DNA of 43,392 bases from Rhodobacterales bacterium HKCCE3408. Lineage in GTDB: Bacteria; Pseudomonadota; Alphaproteobacteria; Rhodobacterales; Rhodobacteraceae. The stretch is taken from NCBI GenBank assembly GCA_015689705.1, contig WVSN01000023.1, forward strand, positions 1 through 43,392, written 5' to 3'. Positions 24,523-32,338 of the stretch are shown here, piece after piece (positions within the stretch are counted from its first letter, which is position 1; every line of letters begins with the position of its first letter). Made by a program: the position numbers and the translations under genes. The notes beneath the pieces were generated by a model. The model did not search any database. It was not told where the DNA came from and worked only from the letters and a program-made list of their open reading frames with translations.

Positions 24523-24908
24523 GAGCGGTCCTGATCCTCGCGCTCGCCCTCGCCAGCCCGGCCGCCGCGCAGGACGCGTCGCGCGGGGAACGGCTGTTCG
24601 CGGAAAACTGCGTGGTCTGCCACGGCGCGGAGGGGCGCGGTGGCGGGCCGATGGCCGAGATCCTGACCGTGGCCCCGCCCGACCTGAGGGCCATCGCCGC
24701 CCGGCGGGGCGGCGCCTTCCCGGAGATCGAGATCGCCCGGATCATCGACGGGCGCGACCCGATCCTGTCGCATGGCGGCGACATGCCGATCTTCGGCCGG
24801 GTCTTCGGCGGCTACGACACGCTGATGCGGGAGGAGGGGGTGGGCACGCTTCTGACGGCGGACGAGGTCGTGGACCTGGTGATGTATCTGGAGGGGGTGC
24901 AGGACTGA
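24519..24908 (+). CDS. Small periplasmic c-type cytochrome (second of a tandem pair)
   Basis: 129 residues, with a signal peptide (1-18, ending AAAQD), heme site CVVCH at about 32-36, GAEGRGGGPMAEIL, and axial-Met segment GGDMPIFG at about 85-92. It is plainly a paralogue of the preceding gene: the same order, the same IDGRDPxLxHGGDMPIFGR block, and C-terminal YLEGxQ endings. The body between differs (for example LMREEGVGTLLTADEV replaces the loop of the first). ATG at 24519 overlaps the previous TGA. Both likely share the FNR-box promoter. The two may be redundant or pass electrons to different partners. Confidence 0.92.
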   Translation: MRAVLILALALASPAAAQDASRGERLFAENCVVCHGAEGRGGGPMAEILTVAPPDLRAIAARRGGAFPEIEIARIIDGRDPILSHGGDMPIFGRVFGGYDTLMREEGVGTLLTADEVVDLVMYLEGVQD

Positions 24909-24927
24909 CCCGCACCCCCCGCCGCTC

Positions 24928-25260
24928 TCAGTGGCCCGGAGGCGAGTAGGACGCGGCGATCTTGCCGGCCTTGGCCGCGACCTTCTCGAACTCTTCGGGC
25001 GTCCAGGCGCGGATGGTCTGCAGGTTGCTGGCCACGCCCGAGGCGGCGATGACCATGTTCACGGCCATCCCGTCGGTTCCGTCCGGCATTTCGCAGATCG
25101 TCAGCACGTCGTGCGAGCCGGTCGTCATGTACATGTCCTTGAGCTTGCCGCCCGCCGCCTCGACGATCTTGGCGATGGCCGCGCGGCGCCCCTTGGCGCC
25201 ACCCATGAGCGCCTTGATCCCGGCTTCGGTGTAGTTCGCGGTGACGATGAATGTCGGCAT
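24928..25260 (-). CDS. GYD domain protein
   Basis: 110 residues forming one small alpha/beta domain of the GYD family: TFIVTANYTEAGIKALMGG at the start and a Gly-rich middle (EAAGGKLKDMYMTTGSHDV) that corresponds to the GYD region, then a helical tail. GYD proteins are ferredoxin-fold proteins of unknown function. GGGGAGAGACTACC precedes the ATG at 25260. A longer frame extends 59 codons upstream, but it is Pro/Arg-rich and not family-like. It converges with the cytochromes, 19 bases apart. The G-rich stretch at 25372-25404 lies about 112 bases upstream. Confidence 0.88.
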   Translation of the reverse strand: MPTFIVTANYTEAGIKALMGGAKGRRAAIAKIVEAAGGKLKDMYMTTGSHDVLTICEMPDGTDGMAVNMVIAASGVASNLQTIRAWTPEEFEKVAAKAGKIAASYSPPGH

Positions 25261-25371
25261 GGTAGTCTCTCCCCTCGCTTTGATGCTGCTCGGGGTGGCT
25301 CCGGACCGGTGAACCTGTCTCGACGGGGGTCTTCGGCGGGCCTCGCGTGACGCGGAGTTTAGCAGAAATTC

Positions 25372-25404
25372 GGGGGGGTTGGGGGGATATTTGTGGGGGT
25401 GGGG
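25372..25404 (+). other. Candidate G-quadruplex motif
   Basis: Four G-runs of 7, 6, 5 and 4 on the plus strand (25372-25378, 25381-25386, 25395-25399, 25401-25404) are separated by loops TT, ATATTTGT and T. This fits the usual G4 pattern and is by far the longest G-run cluster I noticed. It lies upstream of the GYD gene (minus), whose leader RNA would carry the C-rich strand. Function is unproven. Confidence 0.5.
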
Positions 25405-25443
25405 CGCCAGACCATGTCCGGCCGCCGGTCTCCTCACGACGGA

Positions 25444-25499
25444 GGTTTGCGCCCGCCCTGGGGGCGGGTCGGGCGCAAACCGGATCGCAGGCGATCCGG
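25444..25499. repeat. Two adjacent hairpins at the edge of the AT-rich patch
   Basis: An 11-bp stem GGTTTGCGCCC/GGGCGCAAACC (25444-25454 with 25471-25481) abuts a 20-base palindrome CCGGATCGC-AG-GCGATCCGG (25480-25499). They lie 34 bases past the DUF4145 stop and may terminate its minus-strand transcript, though no T-run follows. They also mark the change from GC-rich to AT-richer DNA. Confidence 0.45.
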
Positions 25500-25532
25500 T
25501 GGGTTCAACGACATTGAGAAGAACTATTTCGT

Positions 25533-26204
25533 CTATTCCACAGTTTTTAGTTCTGGCTCAATGACCCTCCGTTCCGCCGCATCGATTTTTGCCGGTAATG
25601 CGTAAGAATATGTGAAAAACAAGTCGCAGAAATCACGAGCTGCGACGCAATCAATTTCTGTTGGATCATCATCTTCTTCGTGAAGCGTGTTGTTGCCAAA
25701 AATTCTGACCTGATCCAGCAATTTAATGAGCGCTGGCGGGAGTAACCCATCCCTCTCCAATTTCCTAATTCGCGAATTAAGTGTCCCCTCACCCCCGGGA
25801 AAAAGGCCCTTCACAGCTCGTTCTATCGCCTTGCGATAGCAAGAACCTGCCGCGCTATAAAGACCCGATTGAAAGGCCTGTTCGGCTTCCCTTAGGGGGC
25901 GTTCAACGTTTTCAGGAATTGCTTGAGCTATCCTAGGTTCGCTTCTGCTCGGCCACCAATTTTCAACAGCGTATCGCTCATCAATAGCGCCTGAGCTAGC
26001 GTACTTTGACGGCTGCAATGGGTTCGCATTCCCAACCTTTTCATTAGCGTCTAGCAGCTTTACTAGAATAATTCCTTTACACGCTCCACACTCACAAATG
26101 CAAAACCAGACAGCCCTTTCAACATTTGATGGGTACTCGCGTACTATCGAAAACGCTGCTGAGTTTGCCGGACAATTTGGGCAATCGATTATAACTTGAG
26201 CCAT
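25533..26204 (-). CDS. DUF4145 domain protein with N-terminal zinc ribbon
   Basis: 223 residues. The N-terminal third has CPNC (about 8-11) and CICECGAC (about 36-43), a likely zinc ribbon. The middle and C terminus match DUF4145: VERPLREAEQAFQSGLYSAAGSCYRKAIE, then LIKLLDQVRIFGNNTLHEEDDD (about 168-189) and a final helix. DUF4145 domains occur alone or fused to restriction and defence proteins; their role is unknown. Two 60-base lines counted by hand are 47-48% GC, against 70% for a line in neighbouring parE, so the gene was probably acquired by transfer. AAGGAA precedes the ATG. It starts 15 bases after the parE stop on the same strand. Confidence 0.8.
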   Translation of the reverse strand: MAQVIIDCPNCPANSAAFSIVREYPSNVERAVWFCICECGACKGIILVKLLDANEKVGNANPLQPSKYASSGAIDERYAVENWWPSRSEPRIAQAIPENVERPLREAEQAFQSGLYSAAGSCYRKAIERAVKGLFPGGEGTLNSRIRKLERDGLLPPALIKLLDQVRIFGNNTLHEEDDDPTEIDCVAARDFCDLFFTYSYALPAKIDAAERRVIEPELKTVE

Positions 26205-26219
26205 TCAAAAAATTCCTTC

Positions 26220-28181
26220 TCAAACGTCCAGTTCCTCCACGAACCTCGCATTCTCCTGGATATACTGGAACCGCAGCTCGGGCTTCTTGCCCATGAGCCG
26301 CTCCACCAGGTCGCCGGTCTCGCCCGGTTCCTCGTCGACGATGCTCACCTTGATGAGCTTGCGCGTCGCGGGGTCCATCGTGGTGTCCTTGAGGTCCTTG
26401 GCGTCCATCTCGCCCAGGCCCTTGAAGCGGGAGACGTCGATCTTTCCCTTTCCGCCCAGACCCTTGGCCAGCCACGCATCGCGCTCGACCTGGTCGAGGC
26501 AGTAGACGCGGCGCGCCCCCTGCGTCAGCCGGTAGAGCGGCGGGCAGGCGAGGTAGAGGTGGCCTCGGTCGATGAGCGGGCGCATCTGGGTGAAGAAGAA
26601 CGTCATCAGGAGCGAGGCGATATGGGCGCCGTCGACATCGGCGTCGGTCATGATGATGACCTTGTCGTAGCGCAGGTCCTCGATGTTGAACTTCGTGCCC
26701 ATGGAGACGCCGAGCGCCTGGCAGAGATCGGAGATTTCCGCGTTCTGGCCGAGCTTGGCGGAGGCCGCACCGAGGACGTTCAGGATCTTGCCGCGGAGGG
26801 GCAGGAGGGCCTGGGTCTTGCGGTCGCGCGCCATCTTGGCCGAGCCGCCGGCGCTGTCGCCCTCGACGATGAAGATCTCGGTCCCCTCGCGCGTGGCGGT
26901 GGAGCAGTCGACGAGCTTGCCGGGGAGGCGGAGCTTCTTGGTCGCGGATTTGCGCTGCGTCTCCTTCTCGGCGCGGCGGCGGAGGCGCTCCTCGGCGCGG
27001 AGGATGAGGAAGTCGAGGATGGCGCCGGCGGACTTGTTGTCGTTGCCGAGCCAGGTGTCGAAACGGTCGCGGACGGCGGCCTCGACCATGCGGGCGGCTT
27101 CGGTCGTGGCGAGGCGGTCCTTGGTCTGGCCGACGAATTCGGGCTCGGCGATGAAGCAGGAGACGAGGGCGCAGCCGCCGGTGAGCAGGTCCTCGCGCGT
27201 GATGTTGGCGGCCTTGCGGGCGTTCGTGAGCTCGCCATAGGCGCGGAGGCCCTTGAGGATGGCGGCCCAGAAGCCCTGTTCGTGCGTGCCGCCCTCGGGC
27301 GTGGGGACGGTGTTGCAGTAGGACTGGATGAAGCCGTCGCGGGAGGGCGTCCAGTTGACCGCCCATTCGACCGAGCCGGGGACGCCGAAGCGGTCCTGGA
27401 ACTCGACCTTCCCGGCGAAGGGCTGGTCGGCATAGGTGGCGGCGGGGCCGAGGGTTTCCTTGAGGTAGTCGGACAGGCCACCGGGGAAGTGGAACACGGC
27501 CTCGGCCGGGGTCTCGCCGTCGTCGATCTCGGACTTCCAGCGGATTTCGACGCCCGAGAAGAGGTACGCCTTGGAACGCACCATCTTGAGCAGGCGCGCG
27601 GGGCGGAAGCGGTGATGGCCGAATATCTCCTCGTCGGCGTGGAAGGTGACGGTCGTGCCCTTTCGGTTCGGCGCGGCGCCGACGCGCTCGACCGGGCCGA
27701 GCGGCAGCCCGCGCGAGAAGGACTGGCGGTAGAGTTCGCGGTTGCGGGCGACCTCGACGGTCAGGCTGTCAGACAGCGCGTTGACGACCGAGGCGCCGAC
27801 GCCGTGCAGGCCGCCGGAGGTCTGGTAGGCCTTGCCGGAGAACTTGCCGCCCGCGTGCAGCGTGCAGAGGATCACCTCGAGCGCGGATTTGCCGGGGAAC
27901 TTCGGGTGTTCATCGACCGGCATCCCGCGGCCGTTGTCGCGGATGGTGACGGAATGGTCCGCCAGAAGCTCGACCTCGATCCGGCTGGCATGGCCGGCCA
28001 CGGCCTCGTCCATGGCGTTGTCGAGGATCTCGGCCACGAGATGATGCAGCGCCCGTTCGTCGGTGCCGCCGATATACATGCCGGGGCGTTTGCGGACCGG
28101 TTCCAGCCCTTCGAGAACCTCGATCGAGGAGGCATCGTAGCCCTGTTGGTCGGTCCCGCCGGAGAGGAGATCGTCGGCCAT
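26220..28181 (-). CDS. parE: DNA topoisomerase IV subunit B
   Basis: 653 residues, normal for ParE, the ATPase subunit that with ParC decatenates daughter chromosomes. GHKL ATPase motifs: EILDNAMDEAVAG at about 51-63, DNGRGMPVDEHP at about 81-92, GGLHGVGASVVNALS at about 122-136. The TOPRIM domain has VEGDSAGGSAKMARD and DADVDGAHIASLL, and the C terminus ends in the ParE-like FRYIQENA region. The YIGGTDERALHHL stretch favours ParE over GyrB, as does the lack of the GyrB insert. The gene could read through into the accessory DUF4145 gene 15 bases downstream. Confidence 0.95.
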   Translation of the reverse strand: MADDLLSGGTDQQGYDASSIEVLEGLEPVRKRPGMYIGGTDERALHHLVAEILDNAMDEAVAGHASRIEVELLADHSVTIRDNGRGMPVDEHPKFPGKSALEVILCTLHAGGKFSGKAYQTSGGLHGVGASVVNALSDSLTVEVARNRELYRQSFSRGLPLGPVERVGAAPNRKGTTVTFHADEEIFGHHRFRPARLLKMVRSKAYLFSGVEIRWKSEIDDGETPAEAVFHFPGGLSDYLKETLGPAATYADQPFAGKVEFQDRFGVPGSVEWAVNWTPSRDGFIQSYCNTVPTPEGGTHEQGFWAAILKGLRAYGELTNARKAANITREDLLTGGCALVSCFIAEPEFVGQTKDRLATTEAARMVEAAVRDRFDTWLGNDNKSAGAILDFLILRAEERLRRRAEKETQRKSATKKLRLPGKLVDCSTATREGTEIFIVEGDSAGGSAKMARDRKTQALLPLRGKILNVLGAASAKLGQNAEISDLCQALGVSMGTKFNIEDLRYDKVIIMTDADVDGAHIASLLMTFFFTQMRPLIDRGHLYLACPPLYRLTQGARRVYCLDQVERDAWLAKGLGGKGKIDVSRFKGLGEMDAKDLKDTTMDPATRKLIKVSIVDEEPGETGDLVERLMGKKPELRFQYIQENARFVEELDV

Positions 28182-28278
28182 GGCGCTGCTCTATCTTGTG
28201 TTTGGTGGCCCGCATCTTGGCAGGTTTGGGGCCTGCGCGAAAGGGGCGGATCGGCCGGATCGGGCGTCCGGCCGGCCC

Positions 28279-29064
28279 TCAGGCGTGCGCGGCGGCGGCG
28301 CCGGCGTGGCGGATGATGAAGTGGTCGCAGGCGACAAGGATCAGGAGGCTGACCACGGCAGTTCCGAGCAGCGGCACCTGAAGCGTCGAGAGGGACCCGA
28401 GCCGGTCGCCCGCGTCCAGCGCCTGAGCGACACCAAGCGTGCCGAGGAAATTGTGAAACAGGATCGTGCCGTAGATATCGCGGGAGACGAGGAAATAGAC
28501 GCTGGTCACGAGGCCGATCCCGGTCAGGAAGGCGACCATCGGCAGGGTGTCGAAGGGCGGGCTGTGGGCGAAATGGTAGAGGCCGAAGGCGACGCTGGAG
28601 ACCAGGGCCGCCACGACGAGCACGAAAAACGCGGGGCCGTCCGCAGTGGCGCGGATCACGCCCGCCAGCAGCGCCCAACAGACCAGAACCTCCGCCGCCG
28701 AGACGACGAAGACCTGCGCATAGGCGTTCAGGATCACCACCGGATCGGTCGTCGGCGGATCGAGCAGGAGGTACAGGCCAAGCCCGAGACCGAGGCCGAT
28801 CACGACGGATAGAAGCGTCCGGGGCAGGGGCGCGAACCCCGCGAGGCGGTACCGCGCGGTCGCCCCGCCGAGGATGTAGCGCAGGGCAATTGCCGCGCCG
28901 ACGATCCCGATGCCGACATTGGCCACGAGCGTGTAGGTCAGCCGGTCGGCGATGGCGTCGGGCCGGAGCAGCGTTTCGATGCGCCCTTCCAGCAGCCAGG
29001 TCGCCGCGACCCAGACAAGAAACACCAGTATTCCGTAACTTATCGACTGCGCCCCGGTTCTCAT
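28279..29064 (-). CDS. Polytopic membrane protein, CPBP-protease-like
   Basis: 261 residues with about seven or eight hydrophobic segments spread over the chain. Three spots recall the CPBP (CAAX-protease/Abi) family: SAAEVLVCWALL at about 122-133 where active members have Glu-Glu and Arg, FGLYHFAH at about 160-167 like the second FxxxH motif, and LFHNFLG at about 201-207 like the third His/Asn motif. The first motif has only one Glu, so activity is doubtful. I do not recognise a closer family. It is on the same strand as parE but 97 bases upstream of it. Confidence 0.5.
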   Translation of the reverse strand: MRTGAQSISYGILVFLVWVAATWLLEGRIETLLRPDAIADRLTYTLVANVGIGIVGAAIALRYILGGATARYRLAGFAPLPRTLLSVVIGLGLGLGLYLLLDPPTTDPVVILNAYAQVFVVSAAEVLVCWALLAGVIRATADGPAFFVLVVAALVSSVAFGLYHFAHSPPFDTLPMVAFLTGIGLVTSVYFLVSRDIYGTILFHNFLGTLGVAQALDAGDRLGSLSTLQVPLLGTAVVSLLILVACDHFIIRHAGAAAAHA

Positions 29065-29276
29065 GGCTCACCCCTCCGGCCCGGAATGGTCCGTCACACG
29101 GGTCTGGCTAGCAGAAAGCCTGCGGGCGCGCGTTGATCGAGGACAAGATCCCACGCGGCGCGAGACCCCGACGATTTCGTGCGGATTTCGGACGGTCTTC
29201 CTGCGTGACGGCCGGCGGGACGGCATACCGGGATCACGACAACCGATCAGATCCCTTCACACCGAGGACCGCACCC

Positions 29277-29627
29277 ATGACCCGCACTTTCATCGCTGCC
29301 GCCATCGCCACGCTCGTCGCCGCACCGGCGCTGGCCGATCAGTACGTCGCCCAGATCCCGGCCCCGTTCAACGGCGCCAACCCCGCCCTTCTCGAAACGC
29401 TGAAGGTCGTCGAGATCGACAGCTTCACCATGAACGGCGCGCATTACATCGTCATCGACGCGCCGGACGAGGGCTATGTCGAGGCGTATTTCTTCGCCAA
29501 CAGCATCAGGCCCATCGCGATCCAGGCGCTGGAAGCGGACTGGACCGCGCCCGGGCTGTCGAGCCTGACGCTCGAGCAGCGGCTGCTGTTCATGAGCCCG
29601 TTCCCCTGCGACTATTGCCTGAGCTGA
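29277..29627 (+). CDS. Small secreted protein of unknown function
   Basis: 116 residues. A signal peptide (1-20, ending APALADQ) leads to a mature protein of about 95 residues with Tyr, Asp and Ala-rich stretches (VIDAPDEGYVEAYFFAN) and a Cys-x-x-Cys near the end (CDYC). I recognise no family. The ATG at 29277 was chosen for the signal peptide and GAGG 9-12 bases upstream; the frame is open 48 codons further up but reads Arg-rich. It precedes the winged-helix regulator by 76 bases. Confidence 0.65.
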   Translation: MTRTFIAAAIATLVAAPALADQYVAQIPAPFNGANPALLETLKVVEIDSFTMNGAHYIVIDAPDEGYVEAYFFANSIRPIAIQALEADWTAPGLSSLTLEQRLLFMSPFPCDYCLS

Positions 29628-29703
29628 GGCAGGGCACGGGCGGACCGGCCGGAGCGGCTTCCCAGACGGAGCCGCTCTGGTATCATTTCCGGGGAGCCAC
29701 ACC

Positions 29704-31215
29704 ATGCACGACACCGACCGGGATGCGCTTCTGCTGGGAACCTGCACGTTCGAGCCGGGCACGCTGACCCTGCGCGACGCGGCCGGGGTGATCCTGCCGG
29801 TCCGGGCGCAGTCGCTGCGCGTGCTGGCCGCGCTGGCCCGGTCGCGAGGGCAGGTCGTGTCGCGCGACAGCCTCGTCGACGAGGTCTGGCACGGCATCGC
29901 GGTGACCGATGACAGCCTCGTGCAGTGCATCAAGGACATACGGGCGGCCATCGGCGACGGCGAGCGCCGGATCGTGCGCACGGTGATCGGGCAGGGTTAT
30001 GCGCTGTCGGCCCGCACCGCGGGCGAGACTGCCGGCACGCCGCCGAAGATCTTCATCGAGCGGTTCGGCGTCGGGCCGGAATCGCCGGTCGCGGAGGAGC
30101 TGCGCGAAGCGCTGTTCGAGGAGCTGATCGTGCGGTTTTCACCGCGCGTCGGCATCACCATCGTCACCGATCCCGAGCTGAGGCAGACGGCGGATTACGT
30201 GATCTCGGGCCGCGCGTCGGCCCGCGGTGACCGGGCGCGGCTGTTCGTGCGCATCTCGCGCGCCAGCGGTGGCGAGATCCATGCCGGGGCGGAGGAGGCC
30301 GACGGCGAGGAGATCTGGGACCTGCCGGCGCGCGCGGCCGACAAGATCGCCGCGCAATTGCGCATCCGGATGCTGATGAGCGACGGCGAGCCGCATGTCT
30401 CGCGCGACAATGCCGAGCTGTCCCCGCAGGAGCTGATGGCCAAGGCGACCTGGCACATGTCGCGGTTCCGGCGTGAGAACTGGTACGCCGCGACCGAGGC
30501 GCTGCGTCTGGCCGCGGAGCGCGCGCCGGACAACCCGATCGCCATTGCGATGCTGGCCTCGATGCATACGCAGATGATCCTGCATGTCCCGTTTTCGGAA
30601 CTGCCGGGGGATGTCGACCGGGCGATGGCGCTGGCCGAGCGCGCGGTGGAGCTGGGCCAGTCGATCGACTACGTGCTCCGCACGCGCGCGACGCTGAGGC
30701 TCTGGCGGCTGGGCGACCATGCCGGCGCCCGGCTGGACTGCGCACGGGCGCTGGAGATCAACCCGGTCTTTCACCTCACGCATCTGACCATCGCGGCGAG
30801 CGAAGTGCTGTCGGGGGAGTACGATGCCGGGACGCAGCGGCTGCAGGAAATGATGCGCCGGGCGCCGGTCGATTCGCAGAACCCGTTCTATTTCGCCCTG
30901 ATCGCGCTGTCGGAATGTCTCGCCGGTCGGATGGACACCGCGCTTGCGGCCGCGCGCGAGGGCAGCGACCGGTTTCCGAACGGGCCGTGGAACGCGCTGG
31001 TCTATGCCGCCGTGGCCGCGGACGAGCCGTCGGTCACCGGATCGCCCGAGTTCCGGCGGCGCATCGGGCTGATCGACCTGCCGGTCACCCATTTCCAGGA
31101 CATGCCGTTCACCGACCCGGCGGCGGCCGCATGGCTCGTCGAACGCGCGCGGCGGGCCGGGGTCGGGACGGAGGACGGGCCGGCGCGGGTGGCGGTCAGA
31201 CCACCGGGCAGCTGA
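29704..31215 (+). CDS. OmpR-type winged-helix regulator with TPR-like repeats
   Basis: 503 residues. Residues about 10-105 are an OmpR/PhoB-type DNA-binding domain (RAQSLRVLAALARSRGQVVSRDSLVDEVW, then RRIVRTVIGQGYAL). There is no receiver domain and no membrane helix, unlike CadC. The middle (about 115-215) resembles the TolB-N-like part found in regulators of this type, and residues about 245-470 are helical Ala/Leu/Arg repeats of TPR character. Proteins of this layout are transcription factors whose signal enters through the TPR part. GGGGAG lies 8 bases before the ATG. Targets are unknown; its 3' end overlaps the convergent lipoprotein gene by 20 bases. Confidence 0.85.
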   Translation: MHDTDRDALLLGTCTFEPGTLTLRDAAGVILPVRAQSLRVLAALARSRGQVVSRDSLVDEVWHGIAVTDDSLVQCIKDIRAAIGDGERRIVRTVIGQGYALSARTAGETAGTPPKIFIERFGVGPESPVAEELREALFEELIVRFSPRVGITIVTDPELRQTADYVISGRASARGDRARLFVRISRASGGEIHAGAEEADGEEIWDLPARAADKIAAQLRIRMLMSDGEPHVSRDNAELSPQELMAKATWHMSRFRRENWYAATEALRLAAERAPDNPIAIAMLASMHTQMILHVPFSELPGDVDRAMALAERAVELGQSIDYVLRTRATLRLWRLGDHAGARLDCARALEINPVFHLTHLTIAASEVLSGEYDAGTQRLQEMMRRAPVDSQNPFYFALIALSECLAGRMDTALAAAREGSDRFPNGPWNALVYAAVAADEPSVTGSPEFRRRIGLIDLPVTHFQDMPFTDPAAAAWLVERARRAGVGTEDGPARVAVRPPGS

Positions 31216-31546
31216 CCGTCAGCGAATGCGGTGCGCCTTCGGAGCGCGAGAAGAACTCGGTCGCGCCGGCGGCGTTCGGGTCGATGTCGAAGCGGCCGCG
31301 GATCGACTGGCGGTTGTCGCACAGGATGCGCGCGGCCTCGATGCAATCGTCGCGCAGATCGCACCAGAGCCCCAGGCCCGGGCTGCCGTCGACCAGAGAG
31401 ACGCGGACATAGCCCGCCGGCGGAAGCTGGCTGAGCGGCGGCAGGCTCGGGCCGCTGGGCTGGGCCGGGGGCGGCGGCGCGGTGGTGATGAGCGGGACGC
31501 ATCCGGCGAGCAGCAGCGCCGGGAGAAGACGGAGGGGTCGGACCAT
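31196..31546 (-). CDS. Small lipoprotein of unknown function
   Basis: 116 residues. The start at 31546 gives a signal peptide ending in the lipobox LLAGC (about 11-15), so the protein should be lipid-anchored. A Pro-rich linker (TTAPPPPAQPSGPSLPPL) follows, then a compact domain with Cys residues in LWCDLRDDC, LCDNRQ and SCPVV. No family is recognised. A longer frame upstream is Arg-rich and unlikely. Its 3' end overlaps that of the winged-helix gene by 20 bases on the opposite strand. Confidence 0.65.
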   Translation of the reverse strand: MVRPLRLLPALLLAGCVPLITTAPPPPAQPSGPSLPPLSQLPPAGYVRVSLVDGSPGLGLWCDLRDDCIEAARILCDNRQSIRGRFDIDPNAAGATEFFSRSEGAPHSLTVSCPVV

Positions 31547-31654
31547 CGGCGGCCACCTTTCATGACTGTTTCCCCGACTTTGGCGCGAAGCGGGGCCCGG
31601 GCGCAAGGTTGCCCCGGCGGCGGCCATCCGCACGCGGGATCACGCCGCCCGACG

Positions 31655-31682
31655 AAAAAGCGCCGCAGCGGGGCTGCGGCGC
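31655..31682 (-). terminator. Intrinsic terminator of the pilin-like gene
   Basis: On the minus strand a 10-bp stem GCGCCGCAGC/GCTGCGGCGC with a 3-base loop (31682-31660) is followed by TTTTT (31659-31655). It starts 30 bases after the stop of the gene at 31713-32183. Confidence 0.9.
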
Positions 31683-31712
31683 AAGTCGGGTGTCATGACG
31701 ACAAGGGAAAGT

Positions 31713-32183
31713 TCAGTTCGACGCCGCGTAGTACTGGCTGTCCGTGCCGAAATACGTCTCGATCACGTCGGCATCGACGATGTTGCGCTGATAGGCGACC
31801 GAGGCCACGGCGTAGAGTTCGGTCAGTTCCGCTTCGGTGATGGTGCCTTCGTTCATCTTGTATATTCCATCCTCGAGCGTATCGAGAATGTCGGCGTTCA
31901 TCATGTTGTTGGCGGAATTGAACAGCGTTTCTGCCTGCTCTTCGGTCAGCATGCCCGCATCGTAGAGCGGGTCGAAATGGGTCGAGGTGAACTCCACGAA
32001 CGAGTCGGAGATGTTCTGGCTGCGAAGCTGCGCCTCCATGTCGGAGGTCAGCACGCGCTGGCCGGCCCGGATCACGTCCGTGGCCGCGATCGACATGGCG
32101 ACCGCAGCCGCCGACAGCACGACATAATCGACGCTGATCGCGCCGCGTTCGTTCGCTTTGAAGAATGGAATGAACCTGAGCAT
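31713..32183 (-). CDS. Flp-pilin-like protein with long acidic C-terminal extension
   Basis: 156 residues. The N terminus FKANERGAISVDYVVLSAAAVAMSIA resembles a Flp/Fap-type class III pilin signal: a short positive leader, Glu-Arg-Gly-Ala, then a 20-residue hydrophobic helix with an acidic residue at position 5 of the mature part. True Flp pilins end soon after the helix, at 55-70 residues; here an acidic, Asn/Glu/Tyr-rich domain of about 110 residues follows. No tad/cpa assembly genes are nearby. It is monocistronic with its own terminator and a weak ribosome binding site. A role in pili or attachment is inference. Confidence 0.55.
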   Translation of the reverse strand: MLRFIPFFKANERGAISVDYVVLSAAAVAMSIAATDVIRAGQRVLTSDMEAQLRSQNISDSFVEFTSTHFDPLYDAGMLTEEQAETLFNSANNMMNADILDTLEDGIYKMNEGTITEAELTELYAVASVAYQRNIVDADVIETYFGTDSQYYAASN

Positions 32184-32338
32184 GTCGTACCGCTTTACCT
32201 GAAAATCCGAGGGTCAATGTGATCGAGCTTTTGGGCGACAATATGGCGGCCATTGTCCCTTCGTCCGAACAATCGATTGCGGCTCGTTCAACAATGCCGC
32301 GGGTTGGCAAGCCGGGGGGCCGGGCCTAAAGGGGCCGC

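Noticed and set aside
26196-28316. A 706-codon plus-strand frame opposite parE
   Set aside because: Repetitive Leu/Ala/Glu/Arg/Gly shadow of the ParE gene, with no recognisable motif or ribosome binding site.
29131-29145. TTGATCGAGGACAA as a third FNR box
   Set aside because: The right half reads GACAA, two mismatches in a key half-site, and it is not symmetric.
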